Source: Winogradskyella ursingii (lineage in GTDB: Bacteria; Bacteroidota; Bacteroidia; Flavobacteriales; Flavobacteriaceae). From it: a DNA stretch of 64,000 bases. The stretch is taken from positions 620,001 through 684,000 of the forward strand of contig NZ_JABFDH010000002.1 in assembly GCF_013403975.1 (NCBI RefSeq), written 5' to 3'. The position numbers and the translations under genes are program-made. Shown here piece by piece: positions 1-10,486 of the stretch (position 1 is the first letter of the stretch; each line of letters starts with the position of its first letter). The notes under the pieces are model-generated. The model searched no databases, was not told where the DNA came from, and saw only the letters and a list, made by a program, of their open reading frames with translations.

Positions 1-1
1 T

Positions 2-928
2 GAAGCGTATTGGAGTTTTGACGATAAGCAATTGGTATTTCAATCTAACAACGCAAATTGGGGAGTTGGCTGTGACCAAATGTTTTTAATGGATGCCAAC
101 GAAACTTTTATGGATAGTGCGCCACCACCAATGGTGAGTACCGGAAAGGGCAGAACCACTTGTGCCTACTTTTTACCCGACAACAAACATATTATTTACG
201 CTTCTACGCATTTAAAGCAAGATGAATGTCCAGAAACTCCGTTGCGTAAAAACGGAAAATACATTTGGCCAATCTATGATAGTTACGACATTTTTGTGGC
301 CGATTTAGAAGGCAATATTGTGAAACAATTGACTGATGAGATTGGCTATGACGCAGAACCAACTGTGTCTCCAAAAGGTGATAAAATCGTATTCACCTCA
401 ACCCGTAGTGGCGATTTAGAATTGTACACCATGAATATAGATGGTAGCGATGTTAAGCAAATAACTAACGAATTGGGTTACGATGGCGGAGCTTTCTTTT
501 CGCCAGACGGGACCAAATTGATTTTCCGCTCATCACGACCAAAAACTGAAAAAGAAATCAAAGAATACAAGGATTTATTGGCAGAAGGATTGGTTGAGCC
601 AACTGAAATGGAACTGTACATCTGTAATGCAGACGGTTCTGATTTAAGACAATTAACGGATTTGGGCAATGCCAATTGGAGTCCCTTCTTTCATCCATCT
701 GGTAAAAAAATATTGTTCTCCTCTAATTTTGAGGCTGAGCGTGGTTTCCCTTTCAATCTTTATTTAATTGATATCGACGGGAAAAATTTAACGCGTGTTA
801 CCCACGGAGAAACTTTTGATGCTTTTCCTGTATTCTCAAACGATGGTAAGTATTTAGCTTTTTCGTCTAACCGAAACAATGGTGGCGGTCGGGACACCAA
901 TCTATTTATTGCCGAGTGGCAGGATTAA
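2..928 (+). CDS. TolB-like beta-propeller protein (PD40 repeats), 5' end cut by window
   Basis: The frame is open to the left edge of the window, so the start codon lies outside it; a TTG at 32 is only an internal codon. The visible 308 residues contain PD40/TolB-like propeller blades with repeated motifs of the type SPxGxKIVFTSxRxG, FSPDGTKLIFRSSRP, HPSGKKILFSSN and FSNDGKYLAFSSNRN, each followed by a strand such as DLELYTMNIDGSDVKQIT. Such proteins are normally exported beta-propellers that bind partners in the periplasm or at the outer membrane. The substrate or partner cannot be told from sequence. The gene converges on the outer-membrane receptor gene two bases downstream. The fold is certain, the role unknown. 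Confidence 0.85.
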   Translation, partial: EAYWSFDDKQLVFQSNNANWGVGCDQMFLMDANETFMDSAPPPMVSTGKGRTTCAYFLPDNKHIIYASTHLKQDECPETPLRKNGKYIWPIYDSYDIFVADLEGNIVKQLTDEIGYDAEPTVSPKGDKIVFTSTRSGDLELYTMNIDGSDVKQITNELGYDGGAFFSPDGTKLIFRSSRPKTEKEIKEYKDLLAEGLVEPTEMELYICNADGSDLRQLTDLGNANWSPFFHPSGKKILFSSNFEAERGFPFNLYLIDIDGKNLTRVTHGETFDAFPVFSNDGKYLAFSSNRNNGGGRDTNLFIAEWQD

Positions 929-930
929 AT

Positions 931-3345
931 TTATTGCAGATCTTTTAACCTTTCTCTTTCTTCCTCACTCGTGCTACGCTCATTAGTTTGAAGCTTTGTG
1001 TTTCCAAATTTGTAACGGAAGCCTAATTGAACGAAACGTGTGTCTACATCTACAAAACTCGAACTGGACTGATTGAGATAATCTGTTCTAGTTCTAAAAT
1101 TTTGATAATTAAATAAATCTCCTGCAGAAAGAGAAATGATTCCGTTATTTTTTAAAATACTTTTTGAAATACTGAGTTCTGAGATTAATCGCCCTTCTAC
1201 CGTTTGTAAATTTTGGAGGTTGTCACTAATCCATGTAAGGTTTAAATTAACATTTAAACTATTGTCTTCTAAAAATAAAGCATATGGTGCAATGATAACG
1301 AGGTTGGACCATTGATTCAATTCTACAAACCCATTGCCAAAATCTACTTCTTCTGTAATATTGAATATGGATACTGCCGAGTAAACTCCCCATTTAGCTT
1401 TATAATATTGAAACAGAAAATCAAAACCATAATCTACCATTTTATCAATATTGGTTGGTGTAAAGGCAATAATATTAGTTTCGTTGTTTTGTCGTGGTAA
1501 CTCTTCAATTGCACCAGAATAGTTGTCGTAATAAGCCTCAACAGTAAAATACTCTAAAAAGTTAATTCCGAAATTATAATGGTCTTTATAAGTTGGCGTC
1601 AAGTTTGGGTTACCGACCACGACGGTGTTTTCGTTCAAGAAAAAAGTAAATGGATTTAAATCGGTATAGCTCGGTCTTGTAATGCTCCTTTTGTAATTGC
1701 CGTAAATTGAGACCTCTTCAGCTATATTGTGAGATAAACTGGCGTTAGGAAACCAATTGAGATACTCTTGGGTGTTGAGCTCTCCCAAAGTTGGAGATTC
1801 GCCTTCGATATCTGTCTGCTCTACTCTAATCCCTAAGTTTAAATCCCACTTTTCCCAAGATTTAGAAAAATTAGCGTAGCCAGCAAATACATTTTCGTCA
1901 TAATTAAAGGCGTTAGAATTTGCCGTGTTTACAACCTCATTTCCATTTATTATGTCTAATCGAGTGATGTCACTCTCCGTATTGACATTAGAAAATTTTA
2001 CGCCAACGTCAAATGCCGTGCTGTCGTCAATTGGTAAGCTATAATCTGCTTTTGCTGTTATAATTTGAGTGTCTTGGTTGGCGAGTGTGTTAAATTCTGA
2101 ATTGTCTTCAAACATATTGTTCTCATCAAAAAAATTACTGAGCACACTTTGATCACGTTCGTAATCGTACAACGTAAAATGACCATTTAAAGTCAAACTA
2201 GCTTGGTTTTCGAAAACATGTCTAAATATTAAATCCGTACCAATATTATATTTGTTATCTCTTGATAGATTATCTGCAGTGAAACGTGATAAAAAATCTC
2301 CATTATCATCAGTAATTACCGTATTATTATTGATTTGGTATTTAAAATATGGCAGATATAAACCAGTGCTAGTTAGGCTCAATGTATTATTATCGTTTAT
2401 ATAATAATCGAAATTTAAATTGAGATTATGGGTTTCTGACCATGTATTTCGGTTGACTCTAGAACTGTAAACCTCCTCTACATCATTACTGTCATTTAAA
2501 TAATTTACAACATCATCGTTGTCCCGATTTATTTTCTGATTTGTGTAGTTATAATTAACATTCAGGTTAAATTTATCATTCTTAAAATAATGGCTAGTAC
2601 CAGCATTATACCTCGGAAAAACACCTTGGGTATAGTCGGTAAAAACACTGCCTCTGTAACCTGTTACCAAATTTTTACTCATTATAATATTGATAACAGA
2701 ACCACTATCCGCATCATAACTCGCTGGAGGATTAGTAATCACCTCGATGGATTTAATACTGTTGGCTGAAGAACTTTCGAGAAGTTGAGTTAACTCGCTG
2801 GATGTTAGTTGAACTCGTCTATTATTTATGTAAACTGCGGCTGATGCACTTTTTATTTTAATATCACCATCACTAACAATTACTCCCGGTGTGCTTTTCA
2901 AAACCTGTAACGTAGAGCCCTCAATTAGAGCCGTATTTTCAACATTAAAAATTAATCGGTCAGGTTTTCTAGAAATTGTAGGTTTTTTTGCGATGATGCT
3001 TACCTCGTCCAACGTTTCTGAAAGTTCAGTTAATTGAATAATTTTCAAGTCTAAATTTCCCGTAAGGACAATTTTCTGTTTAACCTCCTCATAACCGATA
3101 AAACTAATCGTTAAAAAATAAGTGTTTTCAGATAGATTGGATAATTTGAAAGAACCGTCAACACCTGTGGATGTGCCATTTAAAAACTCACCGTTTTCCT
3201 CTGTAAAAATTAAAACATTAGCCAGTTCAATAGGCCGGTTATCGGTGTCTAAAACCTGTCCCGAAACTGAAAAGTTTTGAGATAAAGCCCCAAAAGACAC
3301 TGCAAATAAGCTTGCAAAAAAGTAAAATCGTAGATGAGGGATCAT
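931..3345 (-). CDS. Outer-membrane beta-barrel receptor with carboxypeptidase-regulatory-like domain (TonB-dependent-receptor family)
   Basis: About 804 residues. I chose the ATG at 3345 because it starts a normal signal peptide (MIPHLRFYFFASLFAVSFG, cut near ALSQ); an ATG at 3384 would add 13 residues. The order is signal peptide, CarboxypepD_reg-like beta-sandwich (about residues 24-105: SGQVLDTDNRPIELANV, FLTISFIGYEEV), plug-like domain (about 125-215: LKSTPGVIVSDGDIKI, IEVITNPPASYDADSGSVINI), then a long barrel rich in aromatic and Asn residues (FNLNVNYNYTN, LNLGIRVEQTD). This resembles the OMP_b-brl_3 subfamily, which often has no SusD partner, and none is adjacent here. The ligand is unknown. 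It is a single-gene unit on the minus strand. Confidence 0.85.
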   Translation of the reverse strand: MIPHLRFYFFASLFAVSFGALSQNFSVSGQVLDTDNRPIELANVLIFTEENGEFLNGTSTGVDGSFKLSNLSENTYFLTISFIGYEEVKQKIVLTGNLDLKIIQLTELSETLDEVSIIAKKPTISRKPDRLIFNVENTALIEGSTLQVLKSTPGVIVSDGDIKIKSASAAVYINNRRVQLTSSELTQLLESSSANSIKSIEVITNPPASYDADSGSVINIIMSKNLVTGYRGSVFTDYTQGVFPRYNAGTSHYFKNDKFNLNVNYNYTNQKINRDNDDVVNYLNDSNDVEEVYSSRVNRNTWSETHNLNLNFDYYINDNNTLSLTSTGLYLPYFKYQINNNTVITDDNGDFLSRFTADNLSRDNKYNIGTDLIFRHVFENQASLTLNGHFTLYDYERDQSVLSNFFDENNMFEDNSEFNTLANQDTQIITAKADYSLPIDDSTAFDVGVKFSNVNTESDITRLDIINGNEVVNTANSNAFNYDENVFAGYANFSKSWEKWDLNLGIRVEQTDIEGESPTLGELNTQEYLNWFPNASLSHNIAEEVSIYGNYKRSITRPSYTDLNPFTFFLNENTVVVGNPNLTPTYKDHYNFGINFLEYFTVEAYYDNYSGAIEELPRQNNETNIIAFTPTNIDKMVDYGFDFLFQYYKAKWGVYSAVSIFNITEEVDFGNGFVELNQWSNLVIIAPYALFLEDNSLNVNLNLTWISDNLQNLQTVEGRLISELSISKSILKNNGIISLSAGDLFNYQNFRTRTDYLNQSSSSFVDVDTRFVQLGFRYKFGNTKLQTNERSTSEEERERLKDLQ

Positions 3346-3457
3346 AATCTGTGTTTGTCTTGCAAGATATAAATTGTTTTTCATATAATGTTACGGTTTT
3401 TACGCAGAACAATTTGCGTAATTGCTTTATGAATGATATAAAGCACGAGAAATCAAT

Positions 3458-3465
3458 TATATTTG
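3458..3465 (+). promoter_or_regulatory. Candidate -7 box of lepA promoter
   Basis: TATATTTG matches the Bacteroidota -7 consensus TAnnTTTG and lies 31 bases before the lepA ATG. No convincing -33 TTG was found at the usual spacing, so the call rests on the -7 box and its position. Confidence 0.5.
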
Positions 3466-3496
3466 CATTCTTAAATTTGCCCTTATAAACAGATAG

Positions 3497-5293
3497 ATGA
3501 AGAACATTCGCAACTTTTGCATTATTGCACATATAGATCACGGTAAAAGCACACTTGCAGACCGTTTACTCGATTTTACGGGCTCTGTTACAGCACGTGA
3601 AAAACAAGATCAATTGTTAGATAGTATGGATTTAGAGCGCGAAAGAGGTATTACCATAAAGTCGCACGCTATACAAATGGATTATGAGCTGAATGGGGAA
3701 AAATATGTCCTCAATCTTATTGATACACCTGGCCATGTCGACTTCTCTTACGAAGTTTCTCGTTCTATAGCAGCTTGCGAAGGTGCATTGCTCATTGTAG
3801 ATGCGGCGCAGAGTATACAGGCCCAAACGATTTCAAATTTGTATTTGGCTTTGGAAAATGATTTAGAAATCATTCCTGTTTTGAATAAGGTAGATTTACC
3901 AAGTGCCAACCCAGAAGAAGTAACCGACGATATCGTTGATTTGTTGGGCTGCGACCCAGAAGAAGTCATTCACGCCAGCGGAAAAACAGGTTTTGGTGTC
4001 GATAATATTTTGAAAGCCATTATTGAGCGCATTCCTGCACCAAAAGGAAACGTGGATGAGCCACTTCAAGCCTTGATTTTTGATTCGGTTTATAACACGT
4101 TTAGAGGTGTTGAAACCTATTTTAGAGTGTTTAATGGCGAAATTAAAAAAGGTCAGAAAATTAAGTTTGTCGCTACAGACAAAGAATATTATGCCGACGA
4201 GGTCGGTACATTAAAACTTACCCAAGTACCAAAACAGAGCGTTAAAGCAGGCGATGTGGGTTATTTGATTACGGGAATTAAAACTGCCAAAGAAGTCAAG
4301 GTTGGTGATACCATTACAGATTTTGCCAAACCAACCACTAATATTGTAGAGGGTTTCGAGGATGTAAAACCGATGGTTTTTGCGGGTATTTACCCTGTTG
4401 ACACCGAAGATTATGAAGAGTTGAGAAACTCAATGGAAAAGTTGCAGCTTAATGACGCCTCATTGGTGTTTCAACCAGAAAGTTCAGCCGCATTGGGATT
4501 TGGTTTCCGTTGTGGTTTTTTGGGTATGCTCCACATGGAAATAATACAAGAACGCCTGGAGCGAGAATTTGATATGACGGTAATCACAACCGTACCAAAC
4601 GTGTCATATTTTGCTTACACCAACAAGGAGCCTGATGTGCCTTTTGTGGTTAACAATCCAAGTGATCTACCAGATCCTACTACCATAAACCGAGTTGAAG
4701 AACCTTTTATAAAGGCCACAATTATCACTAAAGCAGACTTTGTAGGTAACGTTATGAGTCTTTGTATAGAAAAACGCGGTATGATTATCAACCAAACCTA
4801 CTTAACCACAGAACGTGTAGAGCTGATTTTTGAAATGCCGTTGGCCGAAATTGTCTTTGATTTTTACGATCGTCTAAAAACTGTCTCAAAAGGATATGCC
4901 TCTTTTGATTATTCGCCAATTGGTATGAAGGTCTCTAAATTAGTGAGATTGGATGTATTATTAAATGCGCAACCTGTTGATGCACTTTCGACACTGATAC
5001 ATGCAGATAATGCACACACAATTGGTAAAAAGATGTGCGAAAAACTAAAAGAACTTATTCCTAGGCAACAGTTTGATATTCCTATTCAGGCGGCGATCGG
5101 CGCAAAAATCATTGCTAGAGAAACTGTAAAAGCCCTAAGAAAAGATGTAACCGCCAAATGTTATGGTGGTGATATTTCGCGTAAACGTAAGCTTCTTGAA
5201 AAACAGAAAAAAGGTAAAAAGCGTATGCGCCAAGTGGGTAACGTAGAAATTCCTCAGCAGGCATTTATGGCCGTTCTCAAATTGAATGATTAA
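3497..5293 (+). CDS. lepA: Elongation factor 4 (LepA), ribosome-associated translational GTPase
   Basis: 598 residues, full length for LepA. G1 is AHIDHGKST (residues 11-19), G3 is [12 protein letters not shown] and G4 is NKVDLP. The family-specific C-terminal region is present, ending with the basic segment [21 protein letters not shown] that contacts the ribosome. EF4 binds ribosomes under stress and is thought to help stalled or mis-translocated complexes. The ATG at 3497 directly precedes the conserved [14 protein letters not shown]. It is divergent from the outer-membrane receptor and transcribed from the box at 3458. Confidence 0.98.
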   Translation: MKNIRNFCIIAHIDHGKSTLADRLLDFTGSVTAREKQDQLLDSMDLERERGITIKSHAIQMDYELNGEKYVLNLIDTPGHVDFSYEVSRSIAACEGALLIVDAAQSIQAQTISNLYLALENDLEIIPVLNKVDLPSANPEEVTDDIVDLLGCDPEEVIHASGKTGFGVDNILKAIIERIPAPKGNVDEPLQALIFDSVYNTFRGVETYFRVFNGEIKKGQKIKFVATDKEYYADEVGTLKLTQVPKQSVKAGDVGYLITGIKTAKEVKVGDTITDFAKPTTNIVEGFEDVKPMVFAGIYPVDTEDYEELRNSMEKLQLNDASLVFQPESSAALGFGFRCGFLGMLHMEIIQERLEREFDMTVITTVPNVSYFAYTNKEPDVPFVVNNPSDLPDPTTINRVEEPFIKATIITKADFVGNVMSLCIEKRGMIINQTYLTTERVELIFEMPLAEIVFDFYDRLKTVSKGYASFDYSPIGMKVSKLVRLDVLLNAQPVDALSTLIHADNAHTIGKKMCEKLKELIPRQQFDIPIQAAIGAKIIARETVKALRKDVTAKCYGGDISRKRKLLEKQKKGKKRMRQVGNVEIPQQAFMAVLKLND

Positions 5294-5424
5294 AGGGTAA
5301 AACATACGAAACTGTTCTTTTTGTCATGTACTTTCTTAAAAAGAATTCTTATTTCCAAAGAACGAGAAAAAAGAATTTATAAGTGTCTTAAAGAAAAGTG
5401 ATAAGTGGAAAAAGTTGTCTATAG

Positions 5425-7317
5425 CTAATCTGATGTAACTTCCTCTTTTGCCATAGTTTCGACATCAAGAGGCTTTCCTAAATAAACCAACATATACCCT
5501 TCGGCTATTCCATCAATATCCATATTGTATGTGGAAATTATATGGATGTCACCTTCTCCGTCCTTGATAAAAACTGGAATCATATTTTCATCCTTGTTTA
5601 TCATTTCGAGTAAGCTATCGTAATGTTCTTTATCCCGAATTTCAATTTCTTGAATGGAAGGATAAGTTCTTGTAACCTCGGAGAGTCTAATGTAATCGTC
5701 TTTAAGTGAAAATAATCCGCCTTTGGGGTTCTTCTCGGGATTTTTCATTTCGTCCGAAGTAACCAGCCTAAAAGAACCATTTTCACCAAATTGCTTACTA
5801 AACTTATTGAGGGCATATTTATTAATATCCGAGCTTCCTGTCATGGCCATTAAATAACCAACATCGTTCAATTCAATATTATCCATTAAATTATCAGAAT
5901 AAATATTGACATTCAACGCTTCTAGACCAAGTTCTTTTGCTTTTGCAATATTGCTTTGATTACTGTCTATTAAAACTACATGTCTGCCGTGAGTTTCAAG
6001 ATAGTGGCCTAATAACCTCGAAACTTTTGAGGCGCCCACAATTAAAATTCCGTTAGATTGTTTTAAAAATACTCCCACCATACGAGCAAATAAGCGTGCA
6101 GTTGTCGCGTTTAGCAAAACAGTACCAAGCACAATTACAAAAACCAATGGTGTGATATATTCGGCACCTTCAACGCCCTTGCTCGCTAATTTTAATCCAA
6201 ATAAAGAGGCAATACCAGCAGCAACAATACCACGTGGTCCAACCCAGCTTATAAATAGTTTTTCATTTAATTTTAACCTAGAATTGTAAGTACTAAGAAA
6301 GACGCCCAGAGGTCTGATCACAAAAACAATTGAAGCAAATAATATGGCTGTTTTCCAATTGTAGATGAGCATCAACTCTTCAAAATTAATGTTTGCCGCC
6401 AAGAGAATAAAAAGTATTGAAATAAGCAATACGCTCAATGATTCTTTAAAATATAGTATGTCTTTTAAATAAGGTGAATTAGAATTCCCCAAAACCATTC
6501 CCATTACTACAACAGCCAAGAGTCCAGATTCATGCGCAAAGGTATCTGATAGCACAAACAATCCAAGTACTACGGCCAATGAAAATACATTCATTAAGTA
6601 ATGTGGTACCCATTTTCTGTTCAAAATAAAATTAAGTGTATGGGCAAATGTAAAACCAAATGTAAAACCAAAAAGTACAATTTTTCCGAACTCAATTAGT
6701 GCCGTTTTTGTGAACTCTCCACCTGCATCTACACTTATAAATTCATACACCAATACCGCTACCAACGCACCAATCGGGTCAATTAGAATTCCCTCCCACT
6801 TCAATACAGCTGAAACGTCCTTTTTCAAAGGAATGTTTCTTAAAATTGGTGTGATTACCGTTGGGCCTGTAACAATAATTAAACCTGCAAACAAAAATGA
6901 CATTTCCCAGCTTAAATTAAATATATAATATGCCGCAATTGCACCTCCAAAGAAGGTGACGAGCGAGCCGATTGTAATCAACTTGGTAATTACGGGACCC
7001 ACATTTTTAATTTCACCTCTCTTTAATGTAAGACCACCTTCAAAAAGTATAATGCCAATGGCTAAAGAAACAAAATAGAACAAACTTTCTCCTGGAAATA
7101 AACCCCTTCCTGCAACTTGTTCTCCCTGTTCGTCAACTATTGGCTCTATCCAAATCGGATCTATCCATTTAGTGCCGTCTCCAGAAAGGAATTCAGCAGC
7201 AATTGGTCCTACCAAAAGACCAATTAAAATTAAGGGTAGAATAGCTGGTATTTTAAATTTCCACGCTACCCATTGGGCCAATATTCCTAAAATTATAATT
7301 CCGGCTAATTCTAACAT
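5425..7317 (-). CDS. Cation:proton antiporter (CPA1/NhaP type) with C-terminal TrkA-N-like domain
   Basis: 630 residues. Residues 1 to about 410 form roughly 12-13 membrane segments with CPA1 signatures: VTGPTVITPILRNIP, ESGLLAVVVMGMVLGNS and WVGPRGIVAAGIASLFG. A cytosolic Rossmann-like domain follows (GILIVGASKVSRLLGHYLE, VLIDSNQSNIAKAKELG), as in regulatory TrkA-N/KTN domains. The classical GxGxxG is degenerate (GASKVSRLLG), so NAD binding is uncertain. The family exchanges Na+ or K+ for H+ across the inner membrane for pH and salt balance, which fits a marine lifestyle. Ion specificity cannot be read from sequence. Confidence 0.9.
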   Translation of the reverse strand: MLELAGIIILGILAQWVAWKFKIPAILPLILIGLLVGPIAAEFLSGDGTKWIDPIWIEPIVDEQGEQVAGRGLFPGESLFYFVSLAIGIILFEGGLTLKRGEIKNVGPVITKLITIGSLVTFFGGAIAAYYIFNLSWEMSFLFAGLIIVTGPTVITPILRNIPLKKDVSAVLKWEGILIDPIGALVAVLVYEFISVDAGGEFTKTALIEFGKIVLFGFTFGFTFAHTLNFILNRKWVPHYLMNVFSLAVVLGLFVLSDTFAHESGLLAVVVMGMVLGNSNSPYLKDILYFKESLSVLLISILFILLAANINFEELMLIYNWKTAILFASIVFVIRPLGVFLSTYNSRLKLNEKLFISWVGPRGIVAAGIASLFGLKLASKGVEGAEYITPLVFVIVLGTVLLNATTARLFARMVGVFLKQSNGILIVGASKVSRLLGHYLETHGRHVVLIDSNQSNIAKAKELGLEALNVNIYSDNLMDNIELNDVGYLMAMTGSSDINKYALNKFSKQFGENGSFRLVTSDEMKNPEKNPKGGLFSLKDDYIRLSEVTRTYPSIQEIEIRDKEHYDSLLEMINKDENMIPVFIKDGEGDIHIISTYNMDIDGIAEGYMLVYLGKPLDVETMAKEEVTSD

Positions 7318-7487
7318 TCTTGCTTTTTTATGGTATCGTTAATTATACGTTGGTAAATATAACTGATATTTTTAGAGTTTTTAAGTATAGAGCATCTTTC
7401 AATGCTATAGTAGGAAGATTAATTTATGAGCATTACATAATAAGTTTGACACCTTTCTGAAAAGCAAAATACCTTAGGGGCAACTTG

Positions 7488-7841
7488 CTATTCATTGCTT
7501 TCAAGCTCTTCAGACTTATAATATAATCGCTTTAAGCTCTTTTTAAGTAGTGTAAATCGGTACACGCCAATCACAAAAAAAATACCGCTAAACACCAGTG
7601 AAACAACAGCTAGATATTTAAAGTTCGGAAAGCCTTTTAACTGAAAAAAAGCAATACCTCCAAGCAACAAATAGAGTGAAGATCTTATATAAGAAAGTAG
7701 TGTACGTTCATTGGCCAGCCTTGTGCGCTCAATGGCCAAGTAATCTCGTAAGATAACTTGCTTGTCTGGCTCAAAATCGCGCCCAAACCGTAAAAGTTTC
7801 ATCTTTTTAATTTTTATTGGGGATTTTGTAATGCGTTTCAT
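7488..7841 (-). CDS. DUF202 family small membrane protein
   Basis: 117 residues with the DUF202 pattern: LAIERTRLANERTLLSYIRSS followed by two hydrophobic segments (about residues 55-72 and 80-98) and a basic tail. The function of DUF202 proteins is poorly known; related domains occur in eukaryotic VTC polyphosphate complexes. An alternative start at 7802 (MKLLRFGRDFEPD) would remove a basic 13-residue leader and is equally plausible. It stands 170 bp upstream of the antiporter on the same strand. Confidence 0.75.
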   Translation of the reverse strand: MKRITKSPIKIKKMKLLRFGRDFEPDKQVILRDYLAIERTRLANERTLLSYIRSSLYLLLGGIAFFQLKGFPNFKYLAVVSLVFSGIFFVIGVYRFTLLKKSLKRLYYKSEELESNE

Positions 7842-8001
7842 TATAGGTGGTTTGCTTGAGATAAATGTAATTTATTTTTAGAGGTCTTCAAAAACAAATA
7901 CCCTCAAAATTGTTAAAAACCTACTAATAAATGAAGCAGAAATCCTAATATCTTTAATGGTTTTAGTAATTTGCAATTCGTATTTTAACAAAAAACAAGT
8001 A

Positions 8002-8862
8002 ATGAAATTATACCCAATTCAAGCGGGAAATTTTAAATTAGACGGTGGTGCCATGTTTGGCGTTGTTCCAAAATCCTTATGGTCACGCACCAACCCTTCT
8101 GATGAAAATAATATGATAGATATTGCTGCGCGCTGTTTGTTGATTGAAGATGGAAATCGCCTAATTTTGATTGATACAGGAATGGGAAATAAACAAAGTG
8201 ACAAGTTTTACGGTTATTATTTTCTTTGGGGTGACGACAACATCGATAAATCTCTAGCGTCTTTTGGATTTCACAGAGATGACGTCACTGATGTTTTTAT
8301 GACCCACCTGCATTTTGACCATTGTGGTGGAAGCATTCAATTTAATAAAGACAAAACTGGTTACGAGCCCGCTTTTAAAAATGCTAAATTTTGGAGCAAT
8401 AAAGATCATTGGAAATGGGCAACAGAGCCCAATAGACGAGAAAAAGCCTCATTTTTAGAAGAAAACATTCTACCAATGGAAGAAAGTGGACAGCTTTATT
8501 TTACCCAACTTCCAGATGGTCACCTTCAGAAAAATTCGGAATTAGGTTTCGATATTTTTTATGCCAATGGCCATACGGACAAGCAAATGATTCCGATGAT
8601 TAATTATAAAGGAAAAACCATATGCTTTATGGCAGATTTATTGCCTACCGCAGGACACCTACCAATTCCATTTGTTATGGGTTATGACACAAGACCTTTG
8701 TTAACCTTAGATGAAAAAGAACTATTTTTGGACATGGCTGCCAAAAACGATTATTATTTGTTCTTGGAGCACGACGCACACAACGAAATTATTACAGTTG
8801 AACATACTGAAAAGGGTGTGCGGCTTAAAGAAACTTTTACTTGCAATAACATATTTAATTAA
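8002..8862 (+). CDS. MBL-fold metallo-hydrolase
   Basis: 286 residues from the ATG at 8002 (MKLYPIQAGNFKLDGGAMFG), which is the usual N-terminus of this subfamily; the frame stays open upstream to 7957, but that part looks non-coding. Metal ligands are visible: MTHLHFDHCGG (HxHxDH), a later His in FYANGHTDKQM, Asp in MADLLPTAGH and His in FLEHDAHN. Such enzymes bind two metal ions and hydrolyse lactones, thioesters or similar substrates; this branch includes quorum-quenching-like lactonases, but the substrate is not predictable. It is followed 9 bp later by the S8 peptidase. Confidence 0.85.
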   Translation: MKLYPIQAGNFKLDGGAMFGVVPKSLWSRTNPSDENNMIDIAARCLLIEDGNRLILIDTGMGNKQSDKFYGYYFLWGDDNIDKSLASFGFHRDDVTDVFMTHLHFDHCGGSIQFNKDKTGYEPAFKNAKFWSNKDHWKWATEPNRREKASFLEENILPMEESGQLYFTQLPDGHLQKNSELGFDIFYANGHTDKQMIPMINYKGKTICFMADLLPTAGHLPIPFVMGYDTRPLLTLDEKELFLDMAAKNDYYLFLEHDAHNEIITVEHTEKGVRLKETFTCNNIFN

Positions 8863-8871
8863 ATAAAAAAC

Positions 8872-10476
8872 ATGAAATTTAACTTTAAATCGATCCCGTT
8901 AGCGATTGTGTTAACACTTTTACTTTTGGGCTGTGGCAGTACATCAGAGATACTTTCTACACCTATTGAAAATATTGATTCTACACCATTAAAAGTTACC
9001 GAGCTCACTGAAGCCGAAAAGCAAAATTGGGGACATTTGGACCTTCTTGCAGATACCATTCCGGGTATGAGTGTAGATAAAGCTTATGAACAAATCATTA
9101 AAAACAAAAAAGGCCAAAAAGTTATCGTTGCCGTTATAGATTCTGGCATAGACATCGATCATGAAGATCTGGACGACGTCATATGGACCAACGAAGATGA
9201 AAAACCAAACAACGGAAAAGACGACGATAACAATGGGTATGTAGATGATATCCATGGATGGAATTTTCTCGGTGACACTTATGACGAGCAATTAGAATAT
9301 GTACGTTTAATTGCAAGTGGAGACACTTCAAATCCTCGCTATGCAGAGGCTCAAAAGCTATATAATGAAGAGCGTGAACTTTGGGTGGGTAGAAAAACCC
9401 AATACGACCAAATAGCGCAAGCAGTTAACAATGCCGATCAACTTTTATCACAACACTTCGATAAAGCAGATTATACGGCAGAAGAAGTTAATGCGATTAA
9501 AACTACTGATCAGAATCTGCAGCAAGCTATTCAGATTTCACAGCAAATTAATAGCAACGGTATCTCTTTACAAGAAGCCAAGGTTGAAATTAGTGAGGGC
9601 TTAGTGAGTATAAACGAGCGCCTGAATTTTAACTTAAACAAAGATTTAAAAGGTCGCAAAACTCTAGATGACATTAACGATTTATCAGATATAGGTTATG
9701 GTAACGGTAACGTTAAACCGGTTAAAAAAGATGAATCACACGGTACACATGTTGCTGGGATTATTGCTGCAGAACGCAATAATGGAAAAGGTGCTAACGG
9801 TGTTGCAAATAATGTAGAGTTGATGGCAATCAGAGCAGTGCCAAATGGCGATGAATACGATAAAGATGTAGCGTTAGCCATTAGATATGCCGTAGACAAT
9901 GGTGCAAAAGTCATCAACGGGAGTTTTGGCAAATCATTTTCACCACATGCAGAATGGGTAAGAGACGCCATTAAATATGCAGCTGATAATGATGTGGTTT
10001 TTGTGCATGCCGCAGGTAACGACAGCAAAGATATTGACAAAGAACCAAACTATCCAGCTGACAACATTAATGGGTCTGAGGTAAGTGACACCTATATTTC
10101 TGTAGGAGCTTTGTACCCAAAATATGGTTCTAAAATTGTAGCGGATTTTTCAAATTTCGGAAAAAGCAATGTTGACGTTTTTGCGCCTGGAGATGAAATA
10201 TACTCCACTGTTCTAGAAAACGAATATGATACAAAAGGAGGTACTTCCATGGCAGCTCCAGCAGTTGCAGGAATTGCAGCTTTAATACGCTCTTATTATC
10301 CCAACTTAACGGCTGCGCAAGTCAAACAGGTGATTTTAGAATCTGGGATTTCTATAACCTCAAAAGTGGTTGTTGGTGGAGACCCTACTAATGTAAAAGG
10401 ATTTGATACACTCTCAAAAACTGGAAAAATAGCTAACGCATACAATGCGCTAATAGCAGCATCAAAAATTAAATAA
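8872..10476 (+). CDS. S8 family subtilisin-like serine peptidase, lipoprotein
   Basis: 534 residues. The signal peptide ends in a lipobox (LLLGC, lipid-anchored Cys21). The catalytic triad is visible: Asp90 in AVIDSGID, His290 in SHGTHVAG and Ser459 in GGTSMAAP, with the oxyanion Asn in VHAAGNDS. An insertion of nearly 200 residues between the Asp and His blocks is mostly helical and charged; this is longer than in classical subtilisins and recurs in flavobacterial relatives. It probably acts at the cell envelope on secreted or surface proteins. It sits between the MBL hydrolase and the M1 peptidase on one strand with 4-10 bp gaps, so co-transcription is likely. Confidence 0.93.
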   Translation: MKFNFKSIPLAIVLTLLLLGCGSTSEILSTPIENIDSTPLKVTELTEAEKQNWGHLDLLADTIPGMSVDKAYEQIIKNKKGQKVIVAVIDSGIDIDHEDLDDVIWTNEDEKPNNGKDDDNNGYVDDIHGWNFLGDTYDEQLEYVRLIASGDTSNPRYAEAQKLYNEERELWVGRKTQYDQIAQAVNNADQLLSQHFDKADYTAEEVNAIKTTDQNLQQAIQISQQINSNGISLQEAKVEISEGLVSINERLNFNLNKDLKGRKTLDDINDLSDIGYGNGNVKPVKKDESHGTHVAGIIAAERNNGKGANGVANNVELMAIRAVPNGDEYDKDVALAIRYAVDNGAKVINGSFGKSFSPHAEWVRDAIKYAADNDVVFVHAAGNDSKDIDKEPNYPADNINGSEVSDTYISVGALYPKYGSKIVADFSNFGKSNVDVFAPGDEIYSTVLENEYDTKGGTSMAAPAVAGIAALIRSYYPNLTAAQVKQVILESGISITSKVVVGGDPTNVKGFDTLSKTGKIANAYNALIAASKIK

Positions 10477-10486
10477 ATTAGTGATT

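Noticed and set aside
6229..6238. ACCACGTGGT palindrome in the antiporter gene
   Set aside because: The outer positions of parS are missing, and it encodes the conserved GPRG stretch of the protein.
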